64,000 bases of DNA. It comes from Polytrichum commune. Its lineage: Eukaryota > Streptophyta > Polytrichopsida > Polytrichales > Polytrichaceae. The position numbers and the translations under genes are program-made. Under the pieces are notes generated by a model. That model made no database searches. It saw only the letters and a list, made by a program, of their open reading frames with translations, and was not told the origin of the DNA. Position 1 is the stretch's first letter. Each line of letters opens with the position of its first letter. The stretch lies in assembly GCA_950295325.1 (NCBI GenBank), contig OX485805.1, positions 45,532,758 to 45,596,757 on the forward strand, written 5' to 3'. Positions 24,101 to 35,532 of the stretch are shown in pieces.

Positions 24101-26807
24101 TACTGTTGGAACCTGCAAACAGAGCGCACATTGAGCTAGAAGGTAGAATCAGTGTATCTTAGCAAAGTTTTGAAACCTCATACACTATCTTCCTTGGCAA
24201 GCGACCAAATATGTTCCAAGACTCCAGAGAAGCCAAACGTTGAGTGCGCAGACCTATTGTTGTCTACAACTTTGTTAGGACTAATAACATACCCCGGTAA
24301 AAACAGTTATAGGATGATCAGCTGTCTCCCCCTCCCTTGGGTATGATTTTCTCCACCGGTCCCACACTCCTCTTACACTAAACTTTGGCAAGAAGTCCAC
24401 CTTCACAGCATCAAATACCAAAAACATCAGTCACTTGATTGCTTCCAATTTCCACAAATACCTGACCCTCTAATTTGATGTTTGCTACTCTGTGAAAGGA
24501 TCAACTCAAAGAAGGTTTCTGTCTATATTAACAAGCAACAAATTATCTTACACCCAAAAATTGGAATCTGGAAGACCTTACCGAAGCCCCAACAAAGAGT
24601 GGTGCAAGCAATGTATTGAACATGCCGTGCACATGTGATCTCTTCTAAAAGTCAAGGATGCTCCAACATAAAAAACAGTGTAGCATCCATTACTTTTAAA
24701 ACAAACATGTCATTGTGAACAGATAATACAGACCCAAAGATCAAAGGATATGATGCAAAGGTAGACAGTGGAGAAATCGATCTGAGCTCGTGTACTCCCA
24801 AGCCTCTGACAACATGCGAACCTGCAACCATAGAAGTTCAAAACTCGAGATCTTAAAAAACTCGATATAACCCCTCAGATAGACATAATAATCTTAAAAA
24901 ACACTTCCTGGGCTTTATAAGATTTAAAACAAATGTGAGTATGCATCAAACTGACCTGGGCTCCAATACTGGCATGAGTGTGCACTACACCCTTTGGCTT
25001 TCCAGTGGTTCCACTAGTATAAAGAATCAATGCTGGTTTATTTCCTACAAACCATCACCATTCCAGGTTCAATATAATTTCTTTGGAAGAATATAAAATT
25101 TGAGTATAATATAAACATGAATTGTAGACACCTTAATCCACTTCTGTTCCAGCTGAAAGTATATGCACAATCTGGTGTGCAATATTAGTCCTTAAGAATC
25201 TCCAGAGCTGACAGGATGCCAAAAGAACACACAAGAAATAAAAGCATTCCATTTGGCACCACCACTATAAAATAGTCTAGTAAAAGGTGTTACCTTCAAG
25301 ATCAGAAGAGATACTCTTCACTTCTGACAGAATATTTTCAAATGGTACAATGTCTTCTGCTCTATCCTCCTCTAACCCACTTCCAATACTGCTGACTGAA
25401 GGAAGTACGAAATATCTAGCAGAGCATGTCGTGGCCACTTTTTCCACATGGTCCCGAAAATCCTCAGTCGAGACCACGATAGAAATGTCCTGGTTGAACA
25501 TACCCAAAGCCACATGTATGAGAACATCCGCAATATAAAATTTGTATAGAAAATTTGAGCATCTTTCCAAGTTAATTAAAGTTCTCTCCAACATCTTCAA
25601 TGATTGGGACATGAGTGGCAATGCAACCTTCTCACAGCATTCAAGACTAAAACGTGGACAAAGGTTTTTTCTAAAGCAAGAAAGGCGATCCAATTCTGCA
25701 AACAAATTGATTCCTCCCCAACGTACAGAGAGTATGACAGAAAGATGGAAAAGGCAGGAGTTGTACGACCATTATCAAAACCAAAGCATTAAAGAACAAA
25801 CCTAAAATAATTAAAGGGACCCTGGAAGAAGAGAGGCAATGGAAATGGATCAAACCGAATCAGTAAGAACATGGACAAGCTCAGCCTCGGGATAGCTGAG
25901 GGCCAAAGGAACTGCAACAGCTTCATTCAACCATGCTGCCCAGATACTGGCAACAAATTCAGCGGATGGCTTTGCCATAATGCCCACACGAGTACCATGA
26001 AGTGTATTGGCATTCTTTAATTTCTCTGAGACGCCCGTGTCTGCAGTTGTCCCTGTATCCTGCTAGAATTGGAATCTTAATCAAATTTTCTGAAACACCA
26101 CAGATATATGGCGCCCCCTTAGACATTTTGAGTGCATGAGAAAAACTTAATGCAGAATCAGATGAAAGGCCTGAACAAAGCATAGAAATAGTTTGTTAGA
26201 TCCTTGCTTCTCAACTGCCCTCCTCTAAGACTATGCCTAACGAGCATAGTCTTGAGGCAATTACTCCAATGATATGTAACATCTGAAGTTACAAACAACA
26301 AATGGAACATCTGGCTCTGAGTTGAAACTTTCGCCAGTGGGAACCCACTCCAGGATTGCACAAGTTCTCAATATCAATTCAAATGCTATTGGGGTAACAT
26401 TGGGGACTCAGAAAGGGCTCAATCTCAATTGCAATTGGTAGTAATGTACAGAAGAGATTGAAAATTCAATGAATTTGCGGATTGTTACACGTTTAAATAG
26501 CTTGCTGAGGATTTCACCAAAGAGGGATGTAGTCGACGGTCAATTAGTTTATAGAACATGAAAGACCACAATGTCATTATTGTTGAGTCAGGGCTACCTT
26601 TAATCGGTCTGGCGATTCTTGCCCTTCTCCAATGGCCTGTTGATCAGTAGTTTTGATTGGACTCTTCGCAGATTGCATCAACGCTGAAATGTGAGATGCT
26701 GAGCGTAAGAGCTCACCGTAGCTATAATCTTTTTGGTCGGCAGTTATGGCTATGGCATTTCGAGACTCAGGAGTGTCTAACTCGAATGCCAATTTCAGTG
26801 CCTCCAT
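21131..26807 (-). CDS. AAE13: Malonyl-CoA synthetase (AAE13/MatB-type acyl-activating enzyme)
   Basis: The family joins malonate to CoA using ATP, feeding malonyl-CoA to fatty-acid synthesis and detoxifying malonate. Sixteen exons join in frame to 580 aa: 26598-26807, 25856-26059, 25294-25489, 24956-25044, 24752-24821, 24582-24634, 24293-24400, 24014-24112, 23820-23912, 23375-23452, 22961-23056, 22671-22758, 22454-22527, 21826-22005, 21532-21585 and 21131-21181. Visible motifs are the AMP-binding loop [11 protein letters not shown] (212-222), ERYGMTE (368-374), YFKTGD (443-448), GGYKLS (471-476) and the C-terminal PRNAMGK with its catalytic Lys (564). ERYGMTE followed by [19 protein letters not shown] is the MatB/AAE13 signature. 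The ATG at 26807 sits in gccatgg, after an in-frame stop at 26835-26837. Fifteen introns: fourteen are GT-AG and the one after exon 5 is AT-AC. An upstream targeting exon is possible. Confidence 0.93.
24635..24751 (-). other. U12-type AT-AC intron in the AAE13 gene
   Basis: On the minus strand the intron starts atatcctttga and ends gagatcac. The 5' signal equals the U12 consensus ATATCCTTT. A branch-point match tccttgac (24651-24658) places its adenosine 17 bases before the 3' end. Using these ends joins cat-c to at-gtg, giving HHVHG, which the family requires. No GT-AG choice keeps the frame here: continuing past the AT site meets a stop a few codons later. Length is 117 bp. Confidence 0.85.
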
Positions 26808-27586
26808 GGCTTCGTGCTTGTATTCTGCATACAATCAAGAACGCAGGACCAGTGATTTGTGATAAAAATTCATCGTGTATTCAGATAACACACAATTATA
26901 CCATTATATACAACACTATGCTAGCTTCTTATGTGCAAACTGCAAATCCATTGGCAGTTCGAATGATCAATGAGTCAATTAAAAGATGCGCAAGAACCGC
27001 AGGAAGACATTACACATGTCAGGGTGTCCCTCGAGTAACGACAAGGTTGCGCAAGGTGTTGCTTCATGCTTCACGATAGTTGCTTATTTAACTTGACCAA
27101 TATACAACACGTTGTGCTATTTGAGGCCAGAATTCTCCCTGCCTCCTGGAAAGACCTAAGGCTTTTAACAGGGCGAACGCTGCCTAAATTCTTCATGGAA
27201 TACCTAGCCAGAATGAATACAAAGCAGGAAGAATTGCCAGAAAACACCAACGATGTGATTGTGAGCTCGTCCCCGATCCATAGACACAGAAATTATCTGA
27301 TAACAGAGGAAGCTCCGTCGAAATGAATCAACAACACAGGAGTATGCGGAAGAAGGACAATTTTTCGCTTGCAGATGGCTTAGGGAGGGATGTGACGTTA
27401 ATTCTAGCAGGCTATTTGTTCAAGGCAAGTGAGACAAAGGAAGCTTTGGAGAGCACAAAGAAAACCTATGCATCTGCACAAAAAGAAAACTTCTGTGGTT
27501 CACTAGAGTGCAGTTACTTAAGTGAAACGCTAACCGAAGCTCGTGAACAAGGATCCTCATGATCTGCTTATTAATTTGCGGATTAC

Positions 27587-27803
27587 CGGCAAGTGACGGA
27601 GGCGCTTGCTCGCCAGGAACAGCAGTAGCAGATACTCTTCTCCGACCAGTAGTGCTAATACAAACACATGAGCGCTTGTTGTTCGTCTGAACGAACAATA
27701 GGTGAACGGCCAAAGCTTGAGGCCGCAGTGCAGCAGCGCCTTGCACTGGAAATGGGAAGAGCTTGTTCTGTCCCAGACATCTCAAAGTGTGGAGCATCAG
27801 CAT
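27587..27803 (-). CDS. Candidate 5' exon encoding a targeting peptide of the synthetase
   Basis: The minus-strand frame begins MLMLHTLRCLGQNKLFPFPV and goes on with R, S, A and hydrophobic residues but few acids (for example STTGRRRVSATAVP). It ends in phase 1 at a cttgccg/gtaatc donor. An acceptor tatgcag stands at 26825-26831, 17 bases before the AAE13 ATG, and the phases fit, giving Glu at the join followed by YKHEAMEAL. Arabidopsis AAE13 is reported to exist as cytosolic and mitochondrial forms, so an alternative 5' exon is plausible. The exon is inferred from phase and composition only; transcript evidence is absent. Confidence 0.35.
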
Positions 27804-28826
27804 CTCACCTACAGCCACGTCAATGCAGGCGTCAAAAGTGTGGCAGCAAGCGCGACTACTACCTCTCAGCTAATCGACTTATGTCTTACGTCCACGTCGA
27901 TGGTCCACCTTCCTGTCAGTCCCTACTACACGGTGCAGGAAGCAGGACAGCATTCATAATTGCAAAATCAAACTCACTCGCCCTGTCTTGATGAAGTCGA
28001 GAATCTCTTGCATCAATTTTTGAGGGAGGAGCTATGGCCGCGAATGGAGAAATTCAGGAGCAAATGCCACCAAACCAGAGGACTGCACCAAATAGTAGAA
28101 CTAAAAAAAGAAAGAACTAAAAAGTGCAACCAATTTTTGGAAAAAGCGAGTCACGATTAGCGTAGGTAGGTTAAATCAAAAGGAATGATCACAACGCAGG
28201 TTACGAGCACCTTCTCTCCACGTTGATCAGTTATGTTTTCACGGTCAACCAAGATGAATTTACCAAAAACACCAGAAAGCATACTCTCCTGGATTGAATC
28301 TTCCACAGCTGAGTTTAAACTAGAATGGAATCTTGCTAGTTCCGCAGTGCTAAGCATTTATGCAAAACCAAATTCAGATTGAATAAAAACATCGTAGAAG
28401 GTGGCACCAAATCACTCCGTGAAATCCCTTGTGAAATCCCTTGTGTGAATTCCCGTGTGCTGGTTCAATATGGCCATACTTTAGTCGACACTTGGCCATA
28501 TTGAAGTGATTTTTGGTTTAATTTGGAACTGAAATTTGGCAGCACGTGATCATAAAGACCTGAAGCTGCCGCGTAAATGCATGGTAGCAGAGGAGGAATT
28601 GGAAGGAGGAAGAGACAAAGAGACACGGAGTGCACGGCTGCAAAAGTGCTCCGTTGCACCATCCTCTCTGGAAAAGCCCCCTGAAGCAATCATGGGTCAC
28701 TGGGAGTTTCTATCTAGCACACCCGGCCCGTGATTTATCTTCTGCCCAGGAGATGGGGGAGATGGGGGAGATGAGGGAGAGCTCCAGCTCAATTTAAAGA
28801 TATGTTCAGTTAGAGCAAGCCCAGTC
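27804..28826. other. No supportable gene
   Basis: Several 60-107-codon frames on both strands, none with a known domain. The stretch probably holds the synthetase promoter. Confidence 0.4.
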
Positions 28827-28834
28827 GTTCCTGC

Positions 28835-30997
28835 CAATGTATATGTTTGACAAAGTTTTTGCAAGTTTTTTCTCTTTTGACACGCAAAAACTTGCACAAA
28901 AAAAAAATGCACGTCAATTGACACGCACAATCTATAAATTGACACGTACTGTGACTTGTGAAGAAAAAAACCACACGTCAATTGACACACTAGAAATTGA
29001 AATGACACGTATTACTTGAGTACTATAAAGTGCAGCTCAAGTATCCGGAAAACATAACCCTAACAGTAGGAGAACTTCCTACACTCACTCACATACTTAA
29101 GTTCAACTTTGCTCTTGCAATTTCCTTTGTAACCTGGAGCTAAGACGGTGATCGGAGAGCGAGACTAACTAGGAACATGGCGAGGCAAATGTTTGTATCA
29201 CCGTGGTGCTTGCACATCCTCCACTCCATATGAGTTTTCTTGCTTCCAACCAATGTGAGTTTTTTTTGCTTTCAACCAAAGTTGTTTTGAGCAATTCCCA
29301 TTGAATCGCAAAGCTCCTTTGTTGAAAGCATCTGAACCCCTTTGAGCTTTCTTGGAGCTGGAGAGGCTTCTTATTGCAAAAATGACGCAGAAGTGGCACG
29401 AAGATCAACACCTGCTTTTGGTTAGGATTGATTGTAGCGCACTTTGTTCCAGAGTGAATTGTTCTGTTGGGATAATTAACCTGTGATTATGAAGTTGTGA
29501 TTGTGTGGTTTCTTTCCACTTCTCCTACCTCTCTGGAAACACCTGGAACCAATTAATTCCCAAAGATAATCAATATTCCTTCTTGTAACAACCTTTTGTT
29601 GGCCAACGCACTAGAAGTGTTTTTATATTTCACAATTCCAGTTCAGAGACCTAGATCAGACCTCACCAATTGAACAACTTTTTATTCTTTCTCTTTACCA
29701 CTAAGGATATAATATGCTTCAAGAGGATATCGGTTGATATTGATTGTTCAGCAGATAGGTACATAGATAAATAGATACATTCAACTAGAATCAAGCAAAG
29801 GGAGGAGCATACGTAATTGTGAGCCTCAGAGCCTCCGTACTGAAGTGCAAGATATTCACCCATGTTGATCACCTTTGAGAGTTTTTGTCAGTTGCTTTTG
29901 GCGGTAGAGATAGCAGAGTTTGGCTGCAGATTCAGAAGCAAAAAGTGGAGAAAGACGCCTAAATTCAAGGCTCTTGACTTCTTTTCTGTATGTCGTACAT
30001 TTCTCTCTAATCGCAATGCATAAGTGGAAAGGCATCTGTGTTGAAGTCTGAAAGGCTAGTTTTTCCTCTTCAGTGTTGTAAATGGGTTGGTGGAGCTTCT
30101 ATGTAAATTCCACTTTGAATTGCGTAGTCTTTGTGATTGTGAATAAAATTAATCACTTTTTTCTTAATTTGTCTTTGTAATTCGATGCACTGGCGGGATT
30201 TCACTCAACATCTGCATATTGAAATTCACATAAGTAGGGTTCTCTTTTCCATAATGTCAAGCCTTCATGAAGTTGGAAACATAACTTGTGAATAGGGTTG
30301 CCAATTTTATTTGAAGTTTGCTTTTCTTTGGCTAGATTCATCATGGATTCAATACATAAGTTGGGGTTTTGATTAGTTTACAAAATTCATATTTCTTAAT
30401 TTATGAATTGTTTACGAAATTAAGAGAGTGACATGTGTAAGGGAGAACTCTTGGAATTAACGGAAACACTTCGACATGAGTGTGAGAACAAAACGATATT
30501 TGAGGCTTGGCGCATATGTGGTAGCAATTTGGAATGGCACACAAATTGGCCTAAACTTATGCAACTTTGGCAAAAAATTATACTCATTCCATTAAGTATA
30601 GCTATTTGTGAGAGAGGATTTTCCAAACAAAATGCAATCAAAAGCCACTTGCGCAATAGGTTGAACTTGAAGACCCTTGATGCTCTTATGCAGGTTTCTC
30701 TTTGTGGGGTTGAAGTGGATGCAATGGATTGGGCTACCATCTTCAACATTTGGAGAAATATGCGAGACCAAAGGATACTTACGCTCGATTGATAGTTTTT
30801 TTTTGTTACAAATCAAGTTTGTTTTTTATTATTCAAAATATTAGTTTTCTAAAATATTGTGTAAGCCAAAAATTGAGGTGACATTTTGGAATAAAATGTA
30901 GATGTCAATTGACATTCATTTTTGTTTTTGAAAACATCACGTCACACTTTGGATTTGAGGTTGAACGTCACATGAAATTTGTCAAACATACACACTG
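28835..30997 (+). mobile_element. hAT-superfamily transposon, 2163 bp, 8-bp duplication GTTCCTGC
   Basis: The left end is caatgtatatgtttgacaaa and the complement of the right end is cagtgtgtatgtttgacaaa. The identical 8-mer gttcctgc stands at 28827-28834 and 30998-31005. Ends starting CA and an 8-bp duplication are hAT hallmarks. Inside, only the transposase C-terminal exon (30433-30792) is recognisable. Both ends are also rich in tcaattgaca-type repeats (28916-28990 and 30903-30915), which may be subterminal transposase sites. Confidence 0.8.
30433..30792 (+). pseudogene. hAT transposase, C-terminal dimerisation domain
   Basis: The 119-codon frame contains WPKLMQLWQKIILIPLSIAI, then CERGFS, then IKSHLRNRLNLKTLDALMQV. 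This is the conserved C-terminal dimerisation region of hAT transposases (WP..L..A..IL.IP.S.A..ER.FS). It ends in a normal stop. The N-terminal zinc finger and the DDE catalytic region were not found elsewhere in the element, so the enzyme is incomplete and presumably inactive. Its position 200 bp inside the right end of the 28835-30997 element fits the usual gene layout. Confidence 0.8.
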
Positions 30998-31104
30998 GTT
31001 CCTGCATCTGCATCCGGGAATGAAAAGTGGCTCACATCCAGGACACAAATATAGACCCAGGCAAAATTGTCACTCATCATCCTGCATGATTTTTGAATTT
31101 TCTC

Positions 31105-31590
31105 TAAAATGATTGGTAATTTTCTGGAGTCACGAACTTCAATCGGTTATTTCTCAAACTCGTTTGGTTCATTTGTGATGGTTAATTTTCTAAAGTCTCA
31201 AACCTCAACCGCTTATTTCTCAAACTCGTCCCGGTCATCTATAACTAGTAATTTTCCTTATGTCGCAAACCTCAACCAGTTATTTCTCAAACTCCATCCA
31301 GTTCATTTGTAACTAGTTCATTTTTGTGAAGTCTCAAACCTCAACCGGTTATTTCTCAAACTCCATATGGTTCATCTGTAACTAGTTCATTTTTGTGAAG
31401 TCTCAAACCTCAACCAGTTATTTCTCAAACTCATCCGGCTCATTTGTAACTAGTATTTTTCCTAAAGTCTCAAACCTCAACCAATTATTTCTCAAACTCA
31501 TATGGATCATCTATAACTAGTGTTATTCTGAAGTCTCAAACCTCAACCGCTTATTTATCAAACTCATATGGTTCATTTATGACTAGTTGA
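31105..31590 (+). repeat. Minisatellite, 66-69-bp unit, about 7 copies
   Basis: The core cctcaacc recurs at 31203, 31270, 31339, 31408, 31475 and 31541, with a degenerate first copy near 31137. Each unit also has ttatttctcaaact and taactagt. The unit appears singly near 848-905 (reversed) and near 12022, so it is dispersed in this genome. Confidence 0.85.
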
Positions 31591-31734
31591 TGCTAGACAA
31601 AAGTAGTAGGTCGAACCCTAAAAAGTTCTTGTTTCATCATATATAACCCTCCCATCATATCTCTCACATACGCAGGGAGTTTGGGGCTTTTGGCATAAAA
31701 TTTCATATGTGTCAGGGTGTTATGTCAATGAGTG

Positions 31735-31822
31735 GGCCACTTCCATGCATCCGCATCTGCATTGCGGATGTAAAAGTGCATTTGCAGCTGCAAATGGAGG
31801 GTGAGTGGCCTTGCTCTTAGAA
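31735..31822. mobile_element. MITE family AGAGCAAGGCCACT, copy 3
   Basis: In reverse complement it starts agagcaaggccactcaccct and ends atgcggatgcatggaagtgg, with inverted arms. It matches copies 1 and 2. Non-coding. Confidence 0.55.
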
Positions 31823-34247
31823 TTAAACTACAAAATATGGACTCTAATTCCCCCCAAATCGCCTTCAAAAGTGAAATCGGAAAATTTGCACACCAAAACC
31901 ATTTTTAGCATACATGTAGTATAATGACCACATGTAGTCTCCACGATACAAAGAGGTCCCCAAAACACACTACTTATGCACGGGCCCAAGGCAATGCAAC
32001 AATTCTAACACAATCCCGTTGTTCGTTCAATGGACTTCCACTAACACCAACAACATTCTTGAACATTGTCCCAGTGGTACATGAACGACATTGGCTTCTA
32101 GCATGTGGAGTTGATTGGCCACGGTGTCTATAATTGAGCAAGATTTTGCCAAGTTAAAGAACATTCTATAGAATTTGGGTTACGCTTACATGCTTACAAG
32201 TCTCAAATCAACAAGGATTTCATAGTGGTAGCAAATTAGTGAAAGAAAATGAAGTTGCATGTCTTGATTTGTTAAGGATTTTTCCAATATATGAGCAATT
32301 AATGTGGTCATAAACAATAGAAATGCAGCAATAGATGATTACGATAGTACAAAAGAATATGTAAAATAATTGCAAGGAACAAGAGACATGTAATTAACCG
32401 AGATGTGATGTTGTTTCATATAGTTCTTCGGTACATGTCGTAGAGGATTGTGGCCCACACCCCTTGTACTTGTAATATGGACATACTTGTGATGATCATT
32501 GGACCATGCGCTTTTGACTTATATAAAATATCTCCACATAAAGAAAGTGTTTGATATAGGATAAATGCACAATAATTATTGGTCCCTATAAATTTGCAAT
32601 TATAAATTTGATGCTTGCCATCGCAAGGGAAAGGTTGATGTCGAAAAACTATGCTCTTTGATAGGGCCCACATATATCTTATGTGGTTGGTTATATATGC
32701 TTGGCTACTATTGGTTGCCTCGTATTACATATGGTAATAGGTGTGTTCTTGTTTGCAACCTTTTACACGTAGATATCATAATTTACAACACCATCAACAA
32801 CTAACATATATACACCACGCATTCATATACGAGACCTGCAAGTATCATATACCCCCACAATGTTAAAAGGCATACACTCTGCCAAGCAAGAATCACCAAC
32901 CATGTCACCAACCATTTTTCAAAAGGCCCTATGGAACCTAGGTCCGGAATTGTTATAAGGGTTGCAAAAATGACACATTGGGTGGGCTATTGCTAGCACT
33001 AACAAAGACTCCACTTAAGTTGGCACCAAGATCTGATACTTGAAAGAGATATTGCCGCATTGTTAGCCTCATTCATTTTTTGAGAGCGTCATTGCTAGAC
33101 CTTCAAACAAAGGTCATCGCCTTAGATGGCTTTCTCCGTAGCCTTCATTTGCCTCCTTTTATTTCTATTTTGGCGTTCCTTTGCCAACCTAGCAATGAGA
33201 GTGGCCCTCCTCATGACCAGGATTAATTTCATTGCCCTTGCTCATGAATTTACGTTTACTAAGTTTGTGAATCAATAGGCAATGAGGCTTCATTGCAATG
33301 GGCTATGGGTGATGGTGTAGCATCTGTTGGTTATACTAGAAGTTGGGAATGGCGAGTAGGCGGAGTGGGGGAGGAAGTGAGATTGGGGTGAGATCAAGAC
33401 AAAAGTAGAGACAATCACTATGGGTGCCCCATGCACTTTCAGGAAGCATTTCTCTTTGTTTTTTCAATATTGTTCTTCGAGTTTGTACCCATATTGTTGT
33501 TGTGGTTGGATGTTTGCTTGTAATTGGCTTAAATTTAGAATTTTGGTTGATTCTCACATTCACATCACTGCCCTCCTATGATTTCCCTTGTCTATCTCAC
33601 TCTGGAGCTCCTACAATCATCATTATCTCTCACATTTCTCCATGCTTATTTGTATTTATTCATGTTCCTACTCATCTTGCTATTGGAACTGGATTTGTGT
33701 GTGTAATCTTACCTTTGCAATGGCTTTGTGCCTTCTTGCGATTTCCCTTGTCCCGACTTCTTCTCATCTTGGCAATCCTACGATTGCTCTTCTCCATCAC
33801 AAGATTGTGTTGATTTGATATCTTTGCCCCTTTGCCCTTGTGCTCCTCTGATCGCCTTGCATGACAACTTGCCTCCTTATAATCGCCTTGCCTCTTTGTA
33901 AAAACCATCATTGTGCTCGATATTGTGACCCCTCTACGTGTTTCGCCAATATTTTTCTGGAACATGTCCAATTTACTATAATACAAGGATGATACCATGT
34001 CACTATGTTGGACCCCATCATCATTGAACTTCAATGGGGTTTATTGCACTTTGCATTTATATGTGGTTTAGCCACCCATGTTGCCACATTGGTGGATGGT
34101 TTAGGAGAAGTCACAGTTGGTTAGCCGCGATGCCTTCAAAGTTGTGATTCCAAGAGTAGAACATTTTAAGTTCAAAAGGGAGCAAGTAAATTTCGATGAA
34201 AATTTTATTTATGAATTCATGGTTTAGTAGTGAGTACCAATTGTGGG
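31823..34247. other. No assignable gene; possible minus-strand coding remnant at 33672-34034
   Basis: A 120-codon K/R/H-rich minus-strand frame at 33672-34034 and a 75-codon one at 33336-33563 could be exons of a decayed gene. No domain is recognised and the plus strand of the same DNA is also open. The rest shows nothing I can name. Confidence 0.3.
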
Positions 34248-34645
34248 TGTTAAGATAATGGATAAGCACCTAGGCAACCTAGGTTAACCGTCATCTAGCA
34301 TGGAAGCTAATCAGTATTAATTAGTTTCACATGGGCATTAGCCACCTTAAGTAAAGTGGCGGCCGCCGGTAGGAGGCCGTGCACACAAGTCCAAGGTATC
34401 TCAACTTATGAGCAAACAATTAGTTAAGGGCCTCGGTCTTGGTGTAGGAGACCGAGGCCGAGCTAGAATATTCCCACCGAGGTAGCTAGTCCACGGTGTA
34501 ACCAGGTGCCGACATTTGGACCTAGTCCAAGTGTTGAGCTAGATTGTATATAAGGGCAGTTATCCCCTTGATCAAGATAGTTCAAGAGCTTGAGTTAGCA
34601 CCGTTACTCTGTTTCATTATGCAGTTGGTTTCCTCACTCTTAACA
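34248..34645 (+). repeat. 5' LTR of the copia element
   Basis: 398 bp, starting tg and ending ca. It contains agattgtatataagggcag (34541-34560), a likely TATA box for element transcription. It matches 40534-40930 apart from about ten differences. Confidence 0.95.
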
Positions 34646-34664
34646 CGTTATCAGCACTGCTCCT
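34646..34664 (+). other. Primer-binding site of the copia element
   Basis: Directly after the LTR comes cgttatcagcactgctcct. The ttatcag core resembles the initiator-Met tRNA-type site used by many plant copia elements. The match is partial, so the exact primer is uncertain. Confidence 0.55.
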
Positions 34665-35532
34665 AGCACCTCATTGTTCACTTCATATTGTTAGTCAATC
34701 ACCTCTGAGAGCACTTGAGTGGTCACTTTTGAAAGATCACTAGATAGACATGCATGTTTAGCTTGTTTAAGGCATCAGAAAGTCATTTTTACTACTAGAC
34801 AGATAGTTTTACCACTGGACTACTATCAGAAAGCACAGTTGGCCTAGGATCAGATATAGCTCTTTGTCATTCCATGATAACTATTATATCTGAAAGCATT
34901 ACTCTCTTTCTTACCCCATTTTCTACATTATGGATAGTTGTGATAGTATTGAAGTGCTGCTAAATTTTCCCCCAGATTTTCATGTAGAAAAGTCATACAT
35001 TGTTACAGTACCGAACTACTGTCCAACAGTTAGTAGCAAATCAGATATACCTTCTGATTTTACCAAGTCACAAGAAAAGTTACGCTGCATAATTTTTTTC
35101 TGAATTTTCTACCTTCAGAAACGTTATGCTGCCGAAATTTACTTGGAAACTTCCACTTTGAGATTCTAACCAATCTGTTTTAAGCTCTTCTACCTAAACC
35201 AAGGAGTAGACACTGGCATGTGTTACTAGTGTTTGATTTCATAGATTTTTTCTAGTTGCTGAAATCTACTGCAGAGACAAATTAGAACTCAGTTTGATTT
35301 CAGAATCAGATTTATCTTTACTAACCCCTACTGGTTAGCTGAAGCTTGGTTTTTACTTCACCTGTAGAAGTTCTTACTTACCCCAGATACAAAACCCAAT
35401 ATCAAGTTATATAGACTTTATTTTTTTTTACCCACTTAAGTTTATGGTCACACTAATATAGAATTCTGGTTGATAGCGACTAACCATATTTAAGCACCCT
35501 TTTCCGTATGTACCCTTGTCTCATTAAAATAA

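Larger units (their letters stand above)
28808..31035. mobile_element. MITE family AGAGCAAGGCCACT, copy 2, split by a hAT element
   Basis: The left part (ttagagcaagcccagtc, then gttcctgc) and the right part (gttcctgcatctgcatccgg, then aatgaaaagtggctca) together read like copies 1 and 3 of this family. The hAT element at 28835-30997 sits between them and duplicates gttcctgc. Confidence 0.5.

Noticed and set aside
26832-26834. TTG at 26834 as the AAE13 start
   Set aside because: A stop lies directly before it in frame, and the ATG at 26807 has a much better context and fits the family start.
33424-33813. 129-codon hydrophobic plus-strand frame that looks like a membrane protein
   Set aside because: It is rich in repeated tct/att words, opposite a K/R-rich minus frame, with no known domain and no splice partners. 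Not enough to call a gene.
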